From the NCBI GenBank assembly GCA_045837725.1, contig JBEWZL010000235.1, positions 310,001-374,000 on the forward strand: DNA of 64,000 nt, given 5' to 3'. Every line of letters begins with the position of its first letter. The first letter of the stretch is position 1. Made by a program: the position numbers and the translations under genes. Under the pieces are notes generated by a model, which was not told the origin of the DNA, searched no databases, and was given only the letters and a program-made list of their open reading frames with translations. Positions 1-12,437 of the stretch are shown here, piece by piece. This stretch comes from Vermamoeba vermiformis (Eukaryota; Tubulinea; Echinamoebida).

Positions 1-3000
1 CCAACACCGTCTTTCTCAATGATCAAGCTGTGGTATTTTGGATCTAACAGAAACATTATTAACACAAAAAAAATAAATAAATTGACGACAGAATATACAT
101 ACTGTACGACACAAGGTATGCAATGGCTGCGTGGAAGAACGAGAGCGGAATTTCTCTTGCAGTGTCTAAGAACTTCTCAATCAAGGGCTCGCGACCGTCT
201 TCGAACAACAAATCTGCCAGGCTCGGTTAGTCTAAGTGATATATTATATGATAGTATCGATTAACACGTACTGATCATTTGAGTCCTTGAATGAGCATAA
301 GCGACCAACGTAAATCCAGCTTCACGAATTCCAAGCAACTGCACATGGCTGGGTTAGCACGGAGTTTTATCAGTATAGCAATCATTGGACTTACTTCAGA
401 GGACATCAAGTCAGACATGGTGCTGAACACTTCTTCAGACATGATTTGTACAATGTTTTCTATATATGTAAGGTTAGCATGGTGGCGTCAAGTGACGGAT
501 CTGCAGTATTACTCACCGTGAATCATGCAGCGATAGAACAAGTTAGCGGCGCTGTATTGTACATCGGTATATTCGTGTTTAGTATACTGAACGAATATTT
601 GATCGACACCTTCGTTGATAAGCAGATCTTGGATGTCGGCGGCTACGAACATTTTCATCAGCAATCAGTCTTATTAATATGCTATTGATATAAGCTAGGT
701 ACTTACATAATCTTGACAAGGTCGTTAAAAATCTTAATAAAGTGCCAGTCAACAAAGGATCAGTTTCTCGTCGAAGTAACTCAAGCGATCTCGGCGCGAA
801 GAATTCTCGCTCCAAAATATCAGTCTTGTATTTTTCTATTATTCAATATTAGCATGATATAAATACAGCAATTAATAACAGTATTACCGTCATTGGCAAA
901 GTCCAAAAGAGTTCCGACAGCCATGTGCCAAGCAGCGGGCTCGACGTAATCAGCATTGAAGATAAAACCTAGCGCGTTGATAGAATCCGGATAGTCCATG
1001 ATCATAGCTCTAAGGTCCTCTATAATAAATTAAAATTAAATTAATAGCCAGAAAGGATGTCGATGCTATTTGCTTCTTTGGACTTAAGTCTTACCAGAAT
1101 TTGAGGCGCAGAAAAAGCTCGAAGCCACCCATTTAAGTACTTCAGGGTCATGTTCATGAGTCAGTACCATCGTAATCATATCATCAAAGCTCGTAACAGC
1201 TGCTGATCCACCGACTGAGACTTGAGGCATAACTTTATTCGAATATGAGATTAATATTATGCTTATAAAAGAACTCATCGTTATTTACGTACCGTATTGT
1301 TTCTTCAACATGCCGCTACATTATAACAAAAAAATATTAGTAATTGATCCGGAGTTACAGATTCAAGTGTACTTTGGGTTATAATACTTACGCAGGGTAT
1401 TGTCTATCATAATAACATTCTAAGAATCCATGAGAACGCAAGAAGAGCCAAATAATCGATGCTTTAAACGCTCTGCCTTCGCGTTCGAGCAGTTGTCTGT
1501 AACCTTCAAGTGTCACTTTGCCATCGACTAAATATTGCGGATTTAATGCAGTAATTTCATTTTGGACTGCTTGGAAGTAACTGTCTTCATGGTCCGTGCC
1601 AAACAGATCATTCTAAGAAAAATAAAAAAGATCAGATCCACGAACAAAAAACTATTCTTAAAATAGCGTTGTTGTCTTACATAAAATTCCATGCATTCTG
1701 CTGCGTTTAACATATCGTCTCCGTCTTTATCGTAGTGGCGGAAAATCGTTGTCATGAAGTCGCGAACGTAAGGCAAAAACTAATTCGATAAATTAATAAC
1801 ATAGGAATAATAATAATAGGGATGGATAAGAGTATAAACTTACGCCGTTTTGACGAGATTGAATGGATACTAATGGATATAGCATGACTGAATCTGCGAC
1901 GTCGATAATTTCGTTGCATCCGCTAGGAGTTGTTGGCGAGCATATCATAGACCCCTCATACTAGTATTATGACATATATTAGTATTTATGAAGCTATTAT
2001 AAATAAGTTTATAGGTATTGTACCTCGTAATTAGTCTTCAAAAATGCGAGTATTTCGTTCATTTCCTCGGTCAAAGTCAACACGACATCGCTCTTAGTAC
2101 CAACAACTATAATGGGGATCTCGAATTGGCAGTACCTATAATATAATTTAAGATTAGATAAGTCTATGTGTATTCATTATATGGCAAAAAATGAGGTTAA
2201 ACATGACACTTCGCAACGAGGAAAAAAATTGTTTGGGCTACGTTTTGATTTGTTATCGTTATTATTAATTAATTTAGCTATATATGGAGTTATATTTACC
2301 GTCTAATTTCATTGGCCCAAAAGTCGCGTAATCTTTGCAACGATTGTGCATTGTCCATCGAATAAAACAACAGAATCAAATCGCATTGCAAATAGTTTTC
2401 TCTAATTCGTTTCATTTGCTCCTCATTTGTTTCTAAATAATAATCATATCAGCATTATAAGGACGAGTATTATTATAGTCGTATTTTCGTACCTTCAGTA
2501 AATTCCGTGTCCAAATATTGGAAATTAAATCGCAATTTCGTTTCAAAGGCAGCAGCCAATGCCTTCTTATACTATATAGTGTATATTTTAATTAGTATGC
2601 CTTAGAAAGTTTCATAGTAATGCCGTACCATTTTCTTTTCGGGATCTGCGACTTTTTCGTTATTATAATTTCGCGCGCGTTCCTCAAATACGCCATTAAT
2701 ATAAGAGGTCTTGCCAGTCTTAGCTAAATAATAATATTAGCGTTAGAATCATAGTAGCACCTGAATAATTTTCAAATAATATTCTCATGTGAGCCCTACC
2801 ATCGCCTAATAATAAAATATTCGAATAACGACATTTGTAGCGCCAAATTCTTCTCGTGACGCTCGTCAATCGCCGCAAAAACATTGATTTCCAGCTCGGC
2901 TCTGATGGAAACTTCTCGAGTGGCATCCAGTACCTACCACACGTTCCATTATTAATAAGAATATAACGAAGCATATATCAATTAAAAGATTCCGTAGTTT

Positions 3001-3428
3001 GGTAATATCTAATTTTTAAAAGAATAAGGAAGGAAGATATTTGAGGTGAACTGTCAAAAAAATCAATTTATTACAGGAATTTAATTAATGCTTCATTCAG
3101 CGTATTAATGGCAACTACGAGCAAAGTCCACAGTAATTAATATTATTTTAATTCAAAGAAAAAATTTGTTAAGGATCTTGGATCTTTTCGGCCGAAAGAA
3201 CCGGCGAATCTTATTCAATAGCGGGTTTTGCATATGCTTGTATTAATGTTTTAAAATGAGTGACGTTTGAAACAAGTGATAAACTTACTGAGTATAATGG
3301 CCCTTCCAAACAGTCTCATCTCGAGCAAAGTCAGCCCATTGTTTGTTGACCGTGGCAGCGTTACAAAGCTCGCTAGGCGGCAAGAACGAGAGTAGTACTC
3401 GTTGCAAGTCGCGTGGTAATGTCTCCAT
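1..3428 (-). CDS. F-box / Miro-like GTPase / EF-hand / ARM-repeat protein (3' partial)
   Basis: The gene starts at 3428 and runs off the left edge of the window through more than ten exons. Exon 1 (3289-3428) encodes a clear F-box beginning METLPRDLQRVLLSFLPP and ending DETVWKGHYTQ. It splices to 2800-2933, which continues the F-box tail (PSWKSMFLRR) and leads into a GTPase domain. The P-loop LLLGDAKTGKTS is split by the intron 2724-2799. Later exons give YLDTEFTEE in the G3 position, DLILLFYSMDNAQSL, the G4 motif GTKSD, and then an EF-hand with loop DKDGDDMLNAAE. The next segment (DGKVTLEGYRQLLEREGR, then WLFLRSHGFLE) resembles the second EF/ligand-mimic part of Miro GTPases. The remaining exons (to position 1) are helical and ARM/HEAT-like, for example DVQYSAANLFYRCM. 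I infer a ubiquitin-ligase adaptor carrying a Miro-like switch. G3 lacks the usual DxxG, so the GTPase may bind nucleotide without normal hydrolysis. There is no transmembrane tail in view. Confidence 0.8.
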
Positions 3429-3744
3429 GCTTGAATTAATATATTAAAGCTTAAATGGCGAATCGAACAAAAAAAATTGCTCGCTTGTGAGTTCAGTCCT
3501 TTTGAAATCTCTGGCACGATCACATCAACAGTCCCAAAATTCGGTGCATTATCGTACCATATAGTGGCTCGAGGGCCTTGCAGTAGCGGAAGAGATCATT
3601 TTTTATTAAATTTCGATTGAGAAGGATGCCAACTTTTCAAGCCATTAGACCACGTCAGAAAAATGTCAGAAAAATGGCATAAATATGTGAAGAGTAGTTG
3701 TATCATTTCGTTTTGTTTGTAGCCATAGTAAGAAGCGCACAGCA
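3429..3744. other. divergent intergenic region
   Basis: A 316-bp spacer lies between two divergently transcribed genes and should hold both promoters. I see no convincing TATA box, repeat or RNA gene in it. Confidence 0.5.
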
Positions 3745-5509
3745 ATGGATTGGCAAACGTTAGTTGACGATACTCGCTCTACACAGAAATACACAAGAGA
3801 AAGAGTACTTAGAGAACATAAATTCAAAGTGAAGTGTACTGAAAATCAGCAGTTCGCACTTCTACGCATCGATGTATCGGATCAGCTGTATTTGGATTCG
3901 CTCAACCTGGTTTATCTCGACGAGGACGGAGAAAAATCCCTGGGAGGTAATGTGTAACATGCGTTGATATAATTATTAACATATTATATCATAGAGGGTC
4001 TTGGAATAGTGAGTAATATTACAAAACATTTTCTGTTTTTATCACCTCGATCTGGGAAATACAAAATTCAAGCAAAAGGAGCTCAATATACATGTAAGAC
4101 AGTCAAATTTATTTAGTCATACAATATTATAACGATATTTAGACTCAATTCAGGCTCTGGACAGTAAACTTTTGCTTCCTCCAGTGATCCACCGCATCTA
4201 CTCGCCTTTTGACGTTTACGTTGGCTTTGATAAGCGAATCGAACTATTTAGTAAACGTGTACTGTATCGTTCTGAGTATGAGGAGCAATTTACCACGGTT
4301 ACGGACTTGTAAGTGAAGATTAATTTCTACACTTTGACACTCACGCTTTTTTTTCCAGATCTGACAAAAAGTTTGCGTAAGTCTGGGTTTTTAGAGTAAC
4401 TAATATTTACGGCTAGTAATTAATATCTAATTATAGTCACGTTGGAGGCTTAGATGGGACAAAAACATATGAATTCAAAGTCCAACTGTTTATTCCAAAT
4501 TTGATTGAAACAAAAGAGAGCGAGAGCATTAAGATATCAAATACGAGCTCAATTATAACGAAATTTCATCCCGATGAATTCTTATTGAATTCAATGCTGA
4601 AGTTTGTTGCTCCAGATGTACCTCCAAGCACGTACGTAACTAAAATGCTGTTTTAATTAGAGTTAAAGAGCTGACTTAATTTCATATAGTTGTAATGTTG
4701 TTCTTCGAGTCAGATTTCCATTTGAGGACTGGATGCAGTTCTCACCAAAAAAGGCGAGATCCGCTTATAACTATGATATGAGGGATATTCATGGCGAAGG
4801 AGATGACAGCGATGACGACTATGACGAAGCAGTTTATTATTATGGTGAACAATTTTACTTAGTATTTCGATTAGAAGACCAATTATACGACAAATTGGAT
4901 AAAGATACCACAGTTGAATGGCAATTAATATTCCAAGAAAAATCAACGCAACGAACGATCAGTGGCCCGATTGTATCATCTTTATTGAAGAAGCGACCAA
5001 AAGGATACGAATCGTTGCCGAAGTCAATGCATTTTCAAAATGAGACCCAAGACGCTTATTTTCATTTAGGCAAAAACGGCGAGTTCCAGTACGGAGATTG
5101 GAAACACCAGAATTGTGATATTAAAGGCAGATTTACGATCGAATCTACCAACGTACGGTATTTACAACTGACGATAATCCCACAAACGAGTTTTAACCGA
5201 CCAATATACAATTTAAACTTGAATCGTGGATCGAACCACAAAATATTTTCAGTTAAAGAAGTCCTTGATATAATTCTAGACTACGTTGTAACAACCCAAA
5301 ATGATGCAGTACATATCAGCGATATTGTACGTCTCAATTTAGTTAACAAAGAATGGTACGATAGTGTTCGCCGAGTACTGAAGATCCGCGCAACATTTTT
5401 CTTCGACGAGGGATTGGTCATTGCCCATTGGATAGTAATGGCAAACAAAGTCTCCGATATGAAGATTTTTAATAGTTATGATAGAATCTATGACGACGAT
5501 GACGAATAA
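3745..5509 (+). CDS. unknown acidic protein with C-terminal F-box-like stretch
   Basis: Six exons can be joined in frame: from 3745, then exons starting near 3996, 4142, 4360, 4437 and 4689, with the last running to 5509. The product is roughly 500 residues. I do not recognise the family. The body looks beta-rich, with no signal peptide or membrane segment. An acidic low-complexity patch (GEGDDSDDDYDEA) sits in the large last exon, and the protein ends in a second acidic run (YDDDDE). About 80 residues from the C-terminus there is an F-box-like pattern: VLDIILDYV, then IVRLNLVNKEWYDSVRRVLK. This fits the hydrophobic helix and VNKxWxxxxxxxLK spacing of F-boxes, although F-boxes are usually N-terminal. 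It is transcribed divergently from the F-box/GTPase gene. The exon structure is fairly sure and the F-box reading is tentative. Confidence 0.7.
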
Positions 5510-5849
5510 ACATTAAAATTTTAAGATCCAGGTACTTGACTAAGTATCTTCGCCCAGTCTTTGGCTTTTCCTAGTAAATCTAGCATGAGCTGCAACAATA
5601 ACATATTTGGAGATCTATTTGAGATCAGTAGCAGATCGTAGTTCAAAAGGGAGGTATTTACCAGTTTAAGGTACGAAGTTTTTGTCTATGGAGTACCGAG
5701 TCTAGATAGCTAACGAAACAAAATGGGTTGGGGGGATAGTACGTAGCATATAAGTATAGTCAGTTACCAGGTTAGCTTTCGCAAGCGGTGTCAAAAGTGG
5801 ATCCTGCACGAGTTAAAACTTACTTTCTCTCTTTAGCTATGAAGTTTAT
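5510..5849. other. convergent intergenic region with a short coding-like tail
   Basis: About 340 bp separate two converging genes. On the minus strand, about 5520-5590 reads as an open stretch after a TTGCAG acceptor-like site (LMLDLLGKAKDWAKILSQ, then a few residues and a stop). I could not attach it in phase to any upstream exon. It may be a relic exon or chance. Nothing else is recognisable. Confidence 0.3.
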
Positions 5850-7334
5850 TTACAGTCTAATGTCATCTATAGCTGTTTCGACATTGGTATTATTACACGC
5901 GTACAAACATCCCTTGTGCATCATCTCGTATAAGAACGTGTCAGGTGCGATCTTTCTGTTTTTGATCACCTGATTGAAGTAATGATACACGTACGATCGT
6001 TTCTCGACATTTTCACGCAGTTGAGGCAATCCAGGGTCTTTAGGATTCAAGTCAACGCGTGGTTGGAACCATGAAATAGGGTAGAATTGGTACTGATCTG
6101 TGAACACTGAAATTGACGCTGTGCCGAGTGGTTCATTAGGAAGGGTCACATCGCCGCCTAAAATACTTGGTGTTAATATGGGTGATGTATAAGGCATTTG
6201 ATGAGCAGTACCGATGATGAAAGGAGTCGGGATCCATCTGACCATCATTGGATCCAGTTGACCCCAACCGATAACGCATCGAGTCATCAGTGCTGGACCA
6301 GCTATGCCCCATACATTCACATCATACGTTCGTATAAGAGTGTGCATCGCATAATACAAGAACGGATGTTGCCGATCGAACATTAATACGGCTCCTATAT
6401 GGAAGAATCTGTTAGTTTAGGACTCTAAATTAATCTAATTACATAAATTACTGCAATTTTAAAATATCTTTCGAAATGATTCGCTGTACACAAATTGTTT
6501 ACCGTTCAAATCGCCTCCGCCACCTCCTTGATATCCAATCGTGTTCCTAATCTTGTCTACAGGCTTTAATAAGAACGCGTCTGTATCCAAGTAGACTCCT
6601 CCGTATTTCCATAGAAGGGCGATTCGCATGGCATCCGTCAAATGGCTGAAGAAATTTTTGTGGTTCTTGATTTTGGAATCTTTCATTGACATATCTATCC
6701 ATCGCTCTAAAGGTGTATGTTTGAATATTTTATCCGCATCCAATTGATGAAGGATAAATTTGAAACGAGATGCATAAAACGAGAAGTCATTGCTAGTCAT
6801 ATCTTTCGTAAGCACGTGGACTGTCGCGTTAGGATGGTAGTAATATATGCTATCAATGACTCTATAATGCTTTAACTTCCAATCTTTTCTTGATGTTGAC
6901 CAGATCAGCCAAAAATTCATCGTCGACTCACATCTGAGTTCCATCAGCATTTCGTCCGCGTTAGGATCTAGTGAAGCATGATAACATTCATCCCCACCTA
7001 AGTCCATAAACTCATCTGTTATTGGACTTTCAAAATTTGGTTTGGTTTGGAGGTAGTTTATGGGCGTGCAGCCGGCAGTAGCTGATATTGGTGCAGATTG
7101 CTGTCTTGGAGGCTGAGGAGGCTTTTGAGGCTGATTTATGGGTTGTATTGAATTGACCGGAGATGGCGATGTATCCGAGTTGTTTCTTGGATGTGACGCG
7201 TCTGTATCTCTTAACGGGTTATCCTTGACATTCAGTCTTGAGCTAATTAAATACACAAAGGATAATAAAATAGCAATCGCGGCTATTGTATACAATCCTT
7301 TTTTTGACGTCAACATCCGGCTCGGAGAAGACAT
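5850..7334 (-). CDS. type II membrane DXD glycosyltransferase (copy 1)
   Basis: Two exons, 6503-7334 and 5850-6394, join at codon G of LNG|AVLMFDRQHP. I chose the ATG at 7334 because it places one membrane anchor (YTIAAIAILLSFVYLISS) 14 residues from the N-terminus, as in Golgi type II enzymes; the frame is open further upstream. A Pro/Ser/Gln-rich stem follows. The catalytic domain has NFWLIWSTSRKDWKLKHYRV, then HLTDAMRIALLWKYGGVYLDTDAFLLKP with the metal-binding D-T-D, and later GIAGPALMT and FYPISW. This is the layout of the alpha-1,4-glycosyltransferase/OCH1 group with the DXD sugar-binding region. It likely acts in the Golgi on glycoproteins or glycolipids; donor and acceptor cannot be deduced. 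The neighbouring gene is a close paralog with the same intron position, so this is a recent tandem duplication. Confidence 0.88.
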
Positions 7335-7772
7335 GCTTGCTTCAATAATTAAACAATCGTTCGCGTTTACTATTAAGCAGACGTCTTCTGTTCGTGCAGG
7401 ATTGATAATGAATATAAAAGATAAATTTGGTTGACATTGACGTGAGTTTCGGTAAAGATTGGGAATTAGCGCAATAAATCCTCCATTTTTCCGTTTAGAT
7501 ACGTTGCGCAACCAATGAGTCAATTGAAGTTGGTCTTGTGCGATCAAGTTTAGCTTCGTTCAATACAATTGAAGAAGAATTCACATCATTCTGCAGGTTG
7601 AAGTTCCAAAGATACGATTAGCTCAAATATGTTAGAATACACAAGGAAAGGCATCAAAGAAAAGATAATAAATGACGCTGAATCTTGAGCGTTGACGGCA
7701 ATAGCGGATCTCATACGACTAATTGGACCTCATACTAGTCTATTTTTGCTTGTTCATTCACAAATTCCTCAT
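7335..7772. other. intergenic region between the glycosyltransferase copies
   Basis: 438 bp upstream of copy 1 and downstream of copy 2, both on the minus strand. It holds the promoter of copy 1. I see no RNA gene or repeat. Confidence 0.5.
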
Positions 7773-9256
7773 TCAGAACTTTATGTCGTCTATATTCGTC
7801 TCTACATCATTATTATTACATGCCAGCAAACATCCTCGTTGCATCAGCTCGAACAAGTACGTGCCGGGCGCGATCTGCTTTTTCCATATCTCCAGCATAT
7901 GATTGAAGTAGTGATACACGTACGTCCTTTTCTCTACATCTTCGCGAAATTTAGGCACACCAGCATGATTTGGCTGAATATCCACTCGACCTTGGTTGTA
8001 CCATGTGATCGGGTAGAATTGGTACTGATCTGTGAACACCGATATTGACGCTGTGCCGAGTGGTTCATTAGGAAGAGTCCCATTGCTACCTACAGTAAGT
8101 TGTATTAATATGGGTGATAAGTAAGGCATTAGATGAGCAGTACCGATGATGAAAGGGCTCGGGATCCATCTGACCATCATCGGATCCAGTTGACTCCAAC
8201 CCATGGTAGTATATGTTAATAGCGTAGGACCAGCACTGCCCCATACATTCACATCATGATTGCGCGTAAGAGTGTGCATTACGTAATACAAAAACGGATG
8301 CTGTCGATCAAAGACGAGAACCGCACCTGCGATGGAAAAATAAGTTAGCCAATGCATTAGTATACTATTGCTCACGGCAGATATTATAAGTAATATGTAT
8401 AATTCGCTGGTGCATTGACTTTGCAGATTTCAAGCGAGATAGATCCGGAGATTTGTTTACCGTTCAATTCATTGCCATTTCCTCCTTGATAGCCAATCGT
8501 GTTCCGCACTTTGTCTAGCTTCTTTAATAGAATTGCATCGGTGTCCATATAGACACCTCCGTATTTCCAAAGCAGCGCCAACCGCATTGCATCCGTCAAA
8601 TGGCTGAAGAAATTTTTGTGGTTCGTGATAGCGGGATTATTCATCGCTGTTTTATGCCATCGCTCTAATGGTGTATGTTTGAATATTTTATCGAACTCCA
8701 GCGGGTGGTGAATCAGTTTAAAGCGGGATGTGTAAAACGAAAAATCGTCAGCAGTCATATTTTTTGTGAAAACATGAACTGTAGCATTTGGATGAAGTGA
8801 ATAAATACTATCTATCACTCGATAATGTTTCAGCTTCCAATCTTCTCTCGCTGTAGTCCACATCAGCCAAAAATTCATTTTGTAATTGTCACATCCGACT
8901 TCCGTTGCCAGCGTCTCCTCGCTAGATTTTATTGCACTATGATGGCATCCATCGTCGCCCAAATCCATGTATTGGTCTTTCGTTGGATTCGTCACTTTCG
9001 GTTTATACCTCAAATCTGGCTTGCAATATGGGGAGCTACTTTGCGGAGGGGTGCCCTGATTTATAGAAGGCGTAGATATTTGTGTTGCAGGCATGGGCTG
9101 ATTATTCGGAACATCTGACTCTGGATCATTAATATCTTCGATGCTGTAGGGTGAAGGCCGAAAACGAGGGACTACCATTAATGTGAACGATACTACTACC
9201 ATCACGGCTATGACGATAAACAATAACCTTCGTGAATTGCCGTGTGACTGAATCAT
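7773..9256 (-). CDS. type II membrane DXD glycosyltransferase (copy 2)
   Basis: Two exons, 8461-9256 and 7773-8326, are spliced at the same codon as the neighbouring paralog (ELNG|AVLVFDRQHP). The start MIQSHGNSRRLLFIVIAV gives a short cytosolic tail and one membrane anchor at about residues 11-30, then a Pro/Asn/Gln-rich stem. The catalytic core matches copy 1: HLTDAMRLALLWKYGGVYMD, TDAILLKK with D-T-D, GSAGPTLLT, and a C-terminal RGCLLACNNNDVETNIDDIK. The stem and cytosolic tail differ much more than the catalytic domain. That fits paralogs keeping one chemistry while changing localisation or partners; this last point is inference. A Golgi glycan-modifying role is likely and the specificity is unknown. 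Confidence 0.88.
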
Positions 9257-9734
9257 TATTCGTTGGATTTGGTTTCGATCCGAATTTTGATTAACAAATA
9301 TACATTAAGCAGTTTGAAATCCTCTCCTTTGTTGCAGCTTAGTGTAAAGATAAAACTAAATAATTTCTTTTTTTTGTGTGAACATCGTGCGAGTGTCAAA
9401 GTGTCATTTTTCGGCCAGATTATCAATCAGTTTTCAATCTCTCCTACATATAAGCAACCAACTCAAATGTTAATTAATGTGCTGATTATGCATTCGCGGT
9501 TATATTGCAAAAGAATCAGTATACCTCGGATAATTATCGCGTCCAAATTCAGGTTATTTAATAAATTGTTAAATTTTAATCAAGTTATTACAATACAGTG
9601 TCGAATTTTTGATATGGTTCCGCACATAAGCCGCGTTGGATGTCAACTTTCAGACGTAACCAGAAAGATTGCTCCAAATATTATAACAATTCTATTATTA
9701 ATAAGGAAAATAATGAATTTTGAATTTTTAATTT
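9257..9734. other. intergenic region
   Basis: 478 AT-rich bp between the glycosyltransferase promoter and the 3' end of the PPR gene. It is open on the plus strand for a long stretch, but the translation is low-complexity and shows no exon signals. I see no gene. Confidence 0.5.
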
Positions 9735-12437
9735 TTACTTCTTTTTGCTATCTTTTTCCTTGGCAACGACAGAAGCCAACTGATTGAATTTCAGTTCGTT
9801 AAATATTTCTTCGACTGCCATTAGCATCTTGAACGATAATAGTAGCCCCTTAGTCTTCATAATATGAAACCAAGCCCAAATTAACTCGGCATTTTTTTCT
9901 TGCACGAGATCTCGCATGAGTAGATTGCTTAATTGTTCCAATTCTTCTCTTGGGTACTTATTGAATGGTTCGAATATACTATCGGTCATATTTGTCAGTT
10001 CTGCGTTGTTTGTTGAGAATTCCAAAAACGCATCGGATCCACTTCTTTTGTTCTTCGCCCAATTAGAATAATACGCTATAAAAACAGCTTTGATAACTTT
10101 AAAGTGCGGTATATCGACTTTAGCAACGGCTTTTTGAATGAATTTCAATGCTTCTTCGGGGTTATTTTCTTGCAGTTGTTTGCTGATAATGCTTAGGAAC
10201 GCATCCGGCGACAAAAATCTGAATTTGCTGTGCGTTTTTCGAAAGGCAGTCCATAAATCTATAGCGGCCTTGCTGCCCTTATGCTTTGCTACTGTCGCCA
10301 AATAAATATGATACGCTGGCATTGTAATTAATGGTCTGTAACTCGACGTGCCATCACGTGTCAATTTGTTCATGAAAAACTCGACTTTTTCGAAATCTTG
10401 TTTGCGGGCATAATGGTAGATAAGCGAGTTCAATAGTGGTGTATCTAATGAGTTCACTAATTGTTCGTAAGCTGGATCTTGTAACATCGAATCCACCAAC
10501 TCCAAGTTGAACGTTTGGTGGCCTATACAAAGTTAATAAATATAATCACAGGGATATGTATATGTATTATACGTACATGCTGTTATTATAGAGGTCATAG
10601 TAATGGCGCCATCGAGTTTGATATTCTCATTACGCATCCACTGGTAAAACGCGATAATTCTGCGGTAATCTTTCGCGTCTCTTAATTTGCGGATATAAAT
10701 TGAGCAGAAATTGCTGCTGGGTTTTAATCCTATGAGAAAATAACATTAAAACTTTGTCGAAATGAACGATACCGAAAAACTTTACAAATAAACGAGTAGT
10801 TAAGGTATATGCATGGCGATATGTGGTATATATTCATAGTATAGGAAGATAATTTAAATAGTATTTTGGGGTAATGTTAAATGTAGCAAAAAAAAAGTTG
10901 ACATTTGTGACACGTGTCAAACCCGAACGATTACTCGGCCATAAATAGCAATAAAAAGAGTTGGCACCAATTTAATAGGCGTTATTAGAATATATAAGAC
11001 TAATTTCGTTCATATTAATGACTTACGTAGCTCTACCATGCGCTGTAAAATCGTTTCGTTCGAATTTTGATCGCTGACAAAGAACAAACTCTCCATAATT
11101 TGACTCGTTAGCAGCGACAAATCACTTTGCGGCAATAATTTGAACAGTTTGTGTTGTTCTTCGGCCGTCAATGCTGAACTCGACACGAACAGTAAGGTCC
11201 AGATGTGTGTTGTGCGCGGTATGTGCATTAAAAACATTTGCGCGAGTGCTACCATGGCGTAATTTGATTTTTGCAGCATTGTTGTGGACTCCATTATGTG
11301 CTCATACAGTTGTGATCTGCAAACGAATTTTTTTTGTTAGCGACTGACCCGAATAGAACTTCGATACTAGTATTTAACCAATAGAAATTAGTATTTTTAA
11401 TAGTACTTATTTTATTAACGAATTGCCTAATTTGGAAGTGTACGCCTAAACGAGAATATTGGCTCGAAATAAAAAGAAAGTTTCCGACAGAAATAAATTA
11501 AATTAGAATATTTGTTAAAAAGATAAGCGTGTTATAAGATAAAGCGATCATGGCTTTGACTTACACTACGGCTAATTGTGGATCTGTCTCGGCAATTGGA
11601 CCTTCAGTTTTGTTCGCCAACAGCTCTTGAATGACCGTAAATAGCATTTGATGATTATTAATGAGTGCTTTGAGTTCATCAGAGGGCACGTAGTTAATGG
11701 TCGGTGAGATTGATTTCAATGCTGCTTCGAACAACTCGATCGGGAGCGGCAATTTGGAAGTGACGAGAATACGGATAAAATTGATATAAGTTGCTGCGTC
11801 GGGTTGGAAAAATTCTATAATAGGAATTACAGAAATTAGATACACGATTTTAATTTTTTTTTGGATCACGCGATCTGACGTACCGCCACGCTGAACAATA
11901 TGAAGCCAGCTTTCAAGACATCTATGATTAGGATAGTTCTGTTCCTTTACGATCTTATCCAAGTGAGCCGAGAATTGTTGAAGGTTATAAGTCGGATCTC
12001 TAGAGAAGAAATGAGCACGGGATCAGATCCACCAAAAATCAAAAAAAATAAATATTTATTAATTCTTTTAGATTATACGATACTTACGTGGGTACCCAAG
12101 TAAAATGAAGAATATTTGGATTAAACTCTCCTTTTTTGTAAACGTGATCTAGTTTTTCAGTTGGTTGTCTGTATTTTTCTTGCCTGCCTTGATTTCTATT
12201 TTTCCAAAATGGCCTTCTATTCGTATTATTATCATTCGTATTATTTACATTATTATCCTTATTGTTGGCATTAAATAAATTTTTGGATGTGTTATTTTCG
12301 TTATTATCTCCATTTTTGGTTTGATCTTTGGCCTGATTATTTCCTTTAAAATTCGTGGCTGCTAAATTAGCTGCTCCGCCGTTATTATTTCGTGAACTCA
12401 GCCTCAAAGTGGCTCGAATTAGTGCTCTGCTGAACAT
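9735..12437 (-). CDS. mitochondrial pentatricopeptide-repeat (PPR) protein
   Basis: Six exons, with the ATG at 12437 and the stop at 9735. The N-terminus MFSRALIRATLRLSSR is rich in Arg/Ser/Leu without acids, as in a mitochondrial targeting peptide. It is followed by an Asn-rich low-complexity linker to about residue 85. The rest is alpha-helical with PPR-type pairs, for example CLESWLHIVQRG, FFQPDAATYINFIRILV, YRRIIAFYQWMRNENIKLDG and LLNSLIYHYARKQDFEKVEF. The C-terminus is basic (VVAKEKDSKKK). PPR proteins bind organellar RNA in a sequence-specific way and act in processing, stability or translation, so a mitochondrial RNA role is expected; the target is unknown. The intron at about 10735-11025 is longer than most in the window. 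Confidence 0.75.

Noticed and set aside
9263-9787. 174-codon plus-strand frame
   Set aside because: AT-rich low-complexity translation without exon signals that runs into the PPR gene's 3' exon on the opposite strand.
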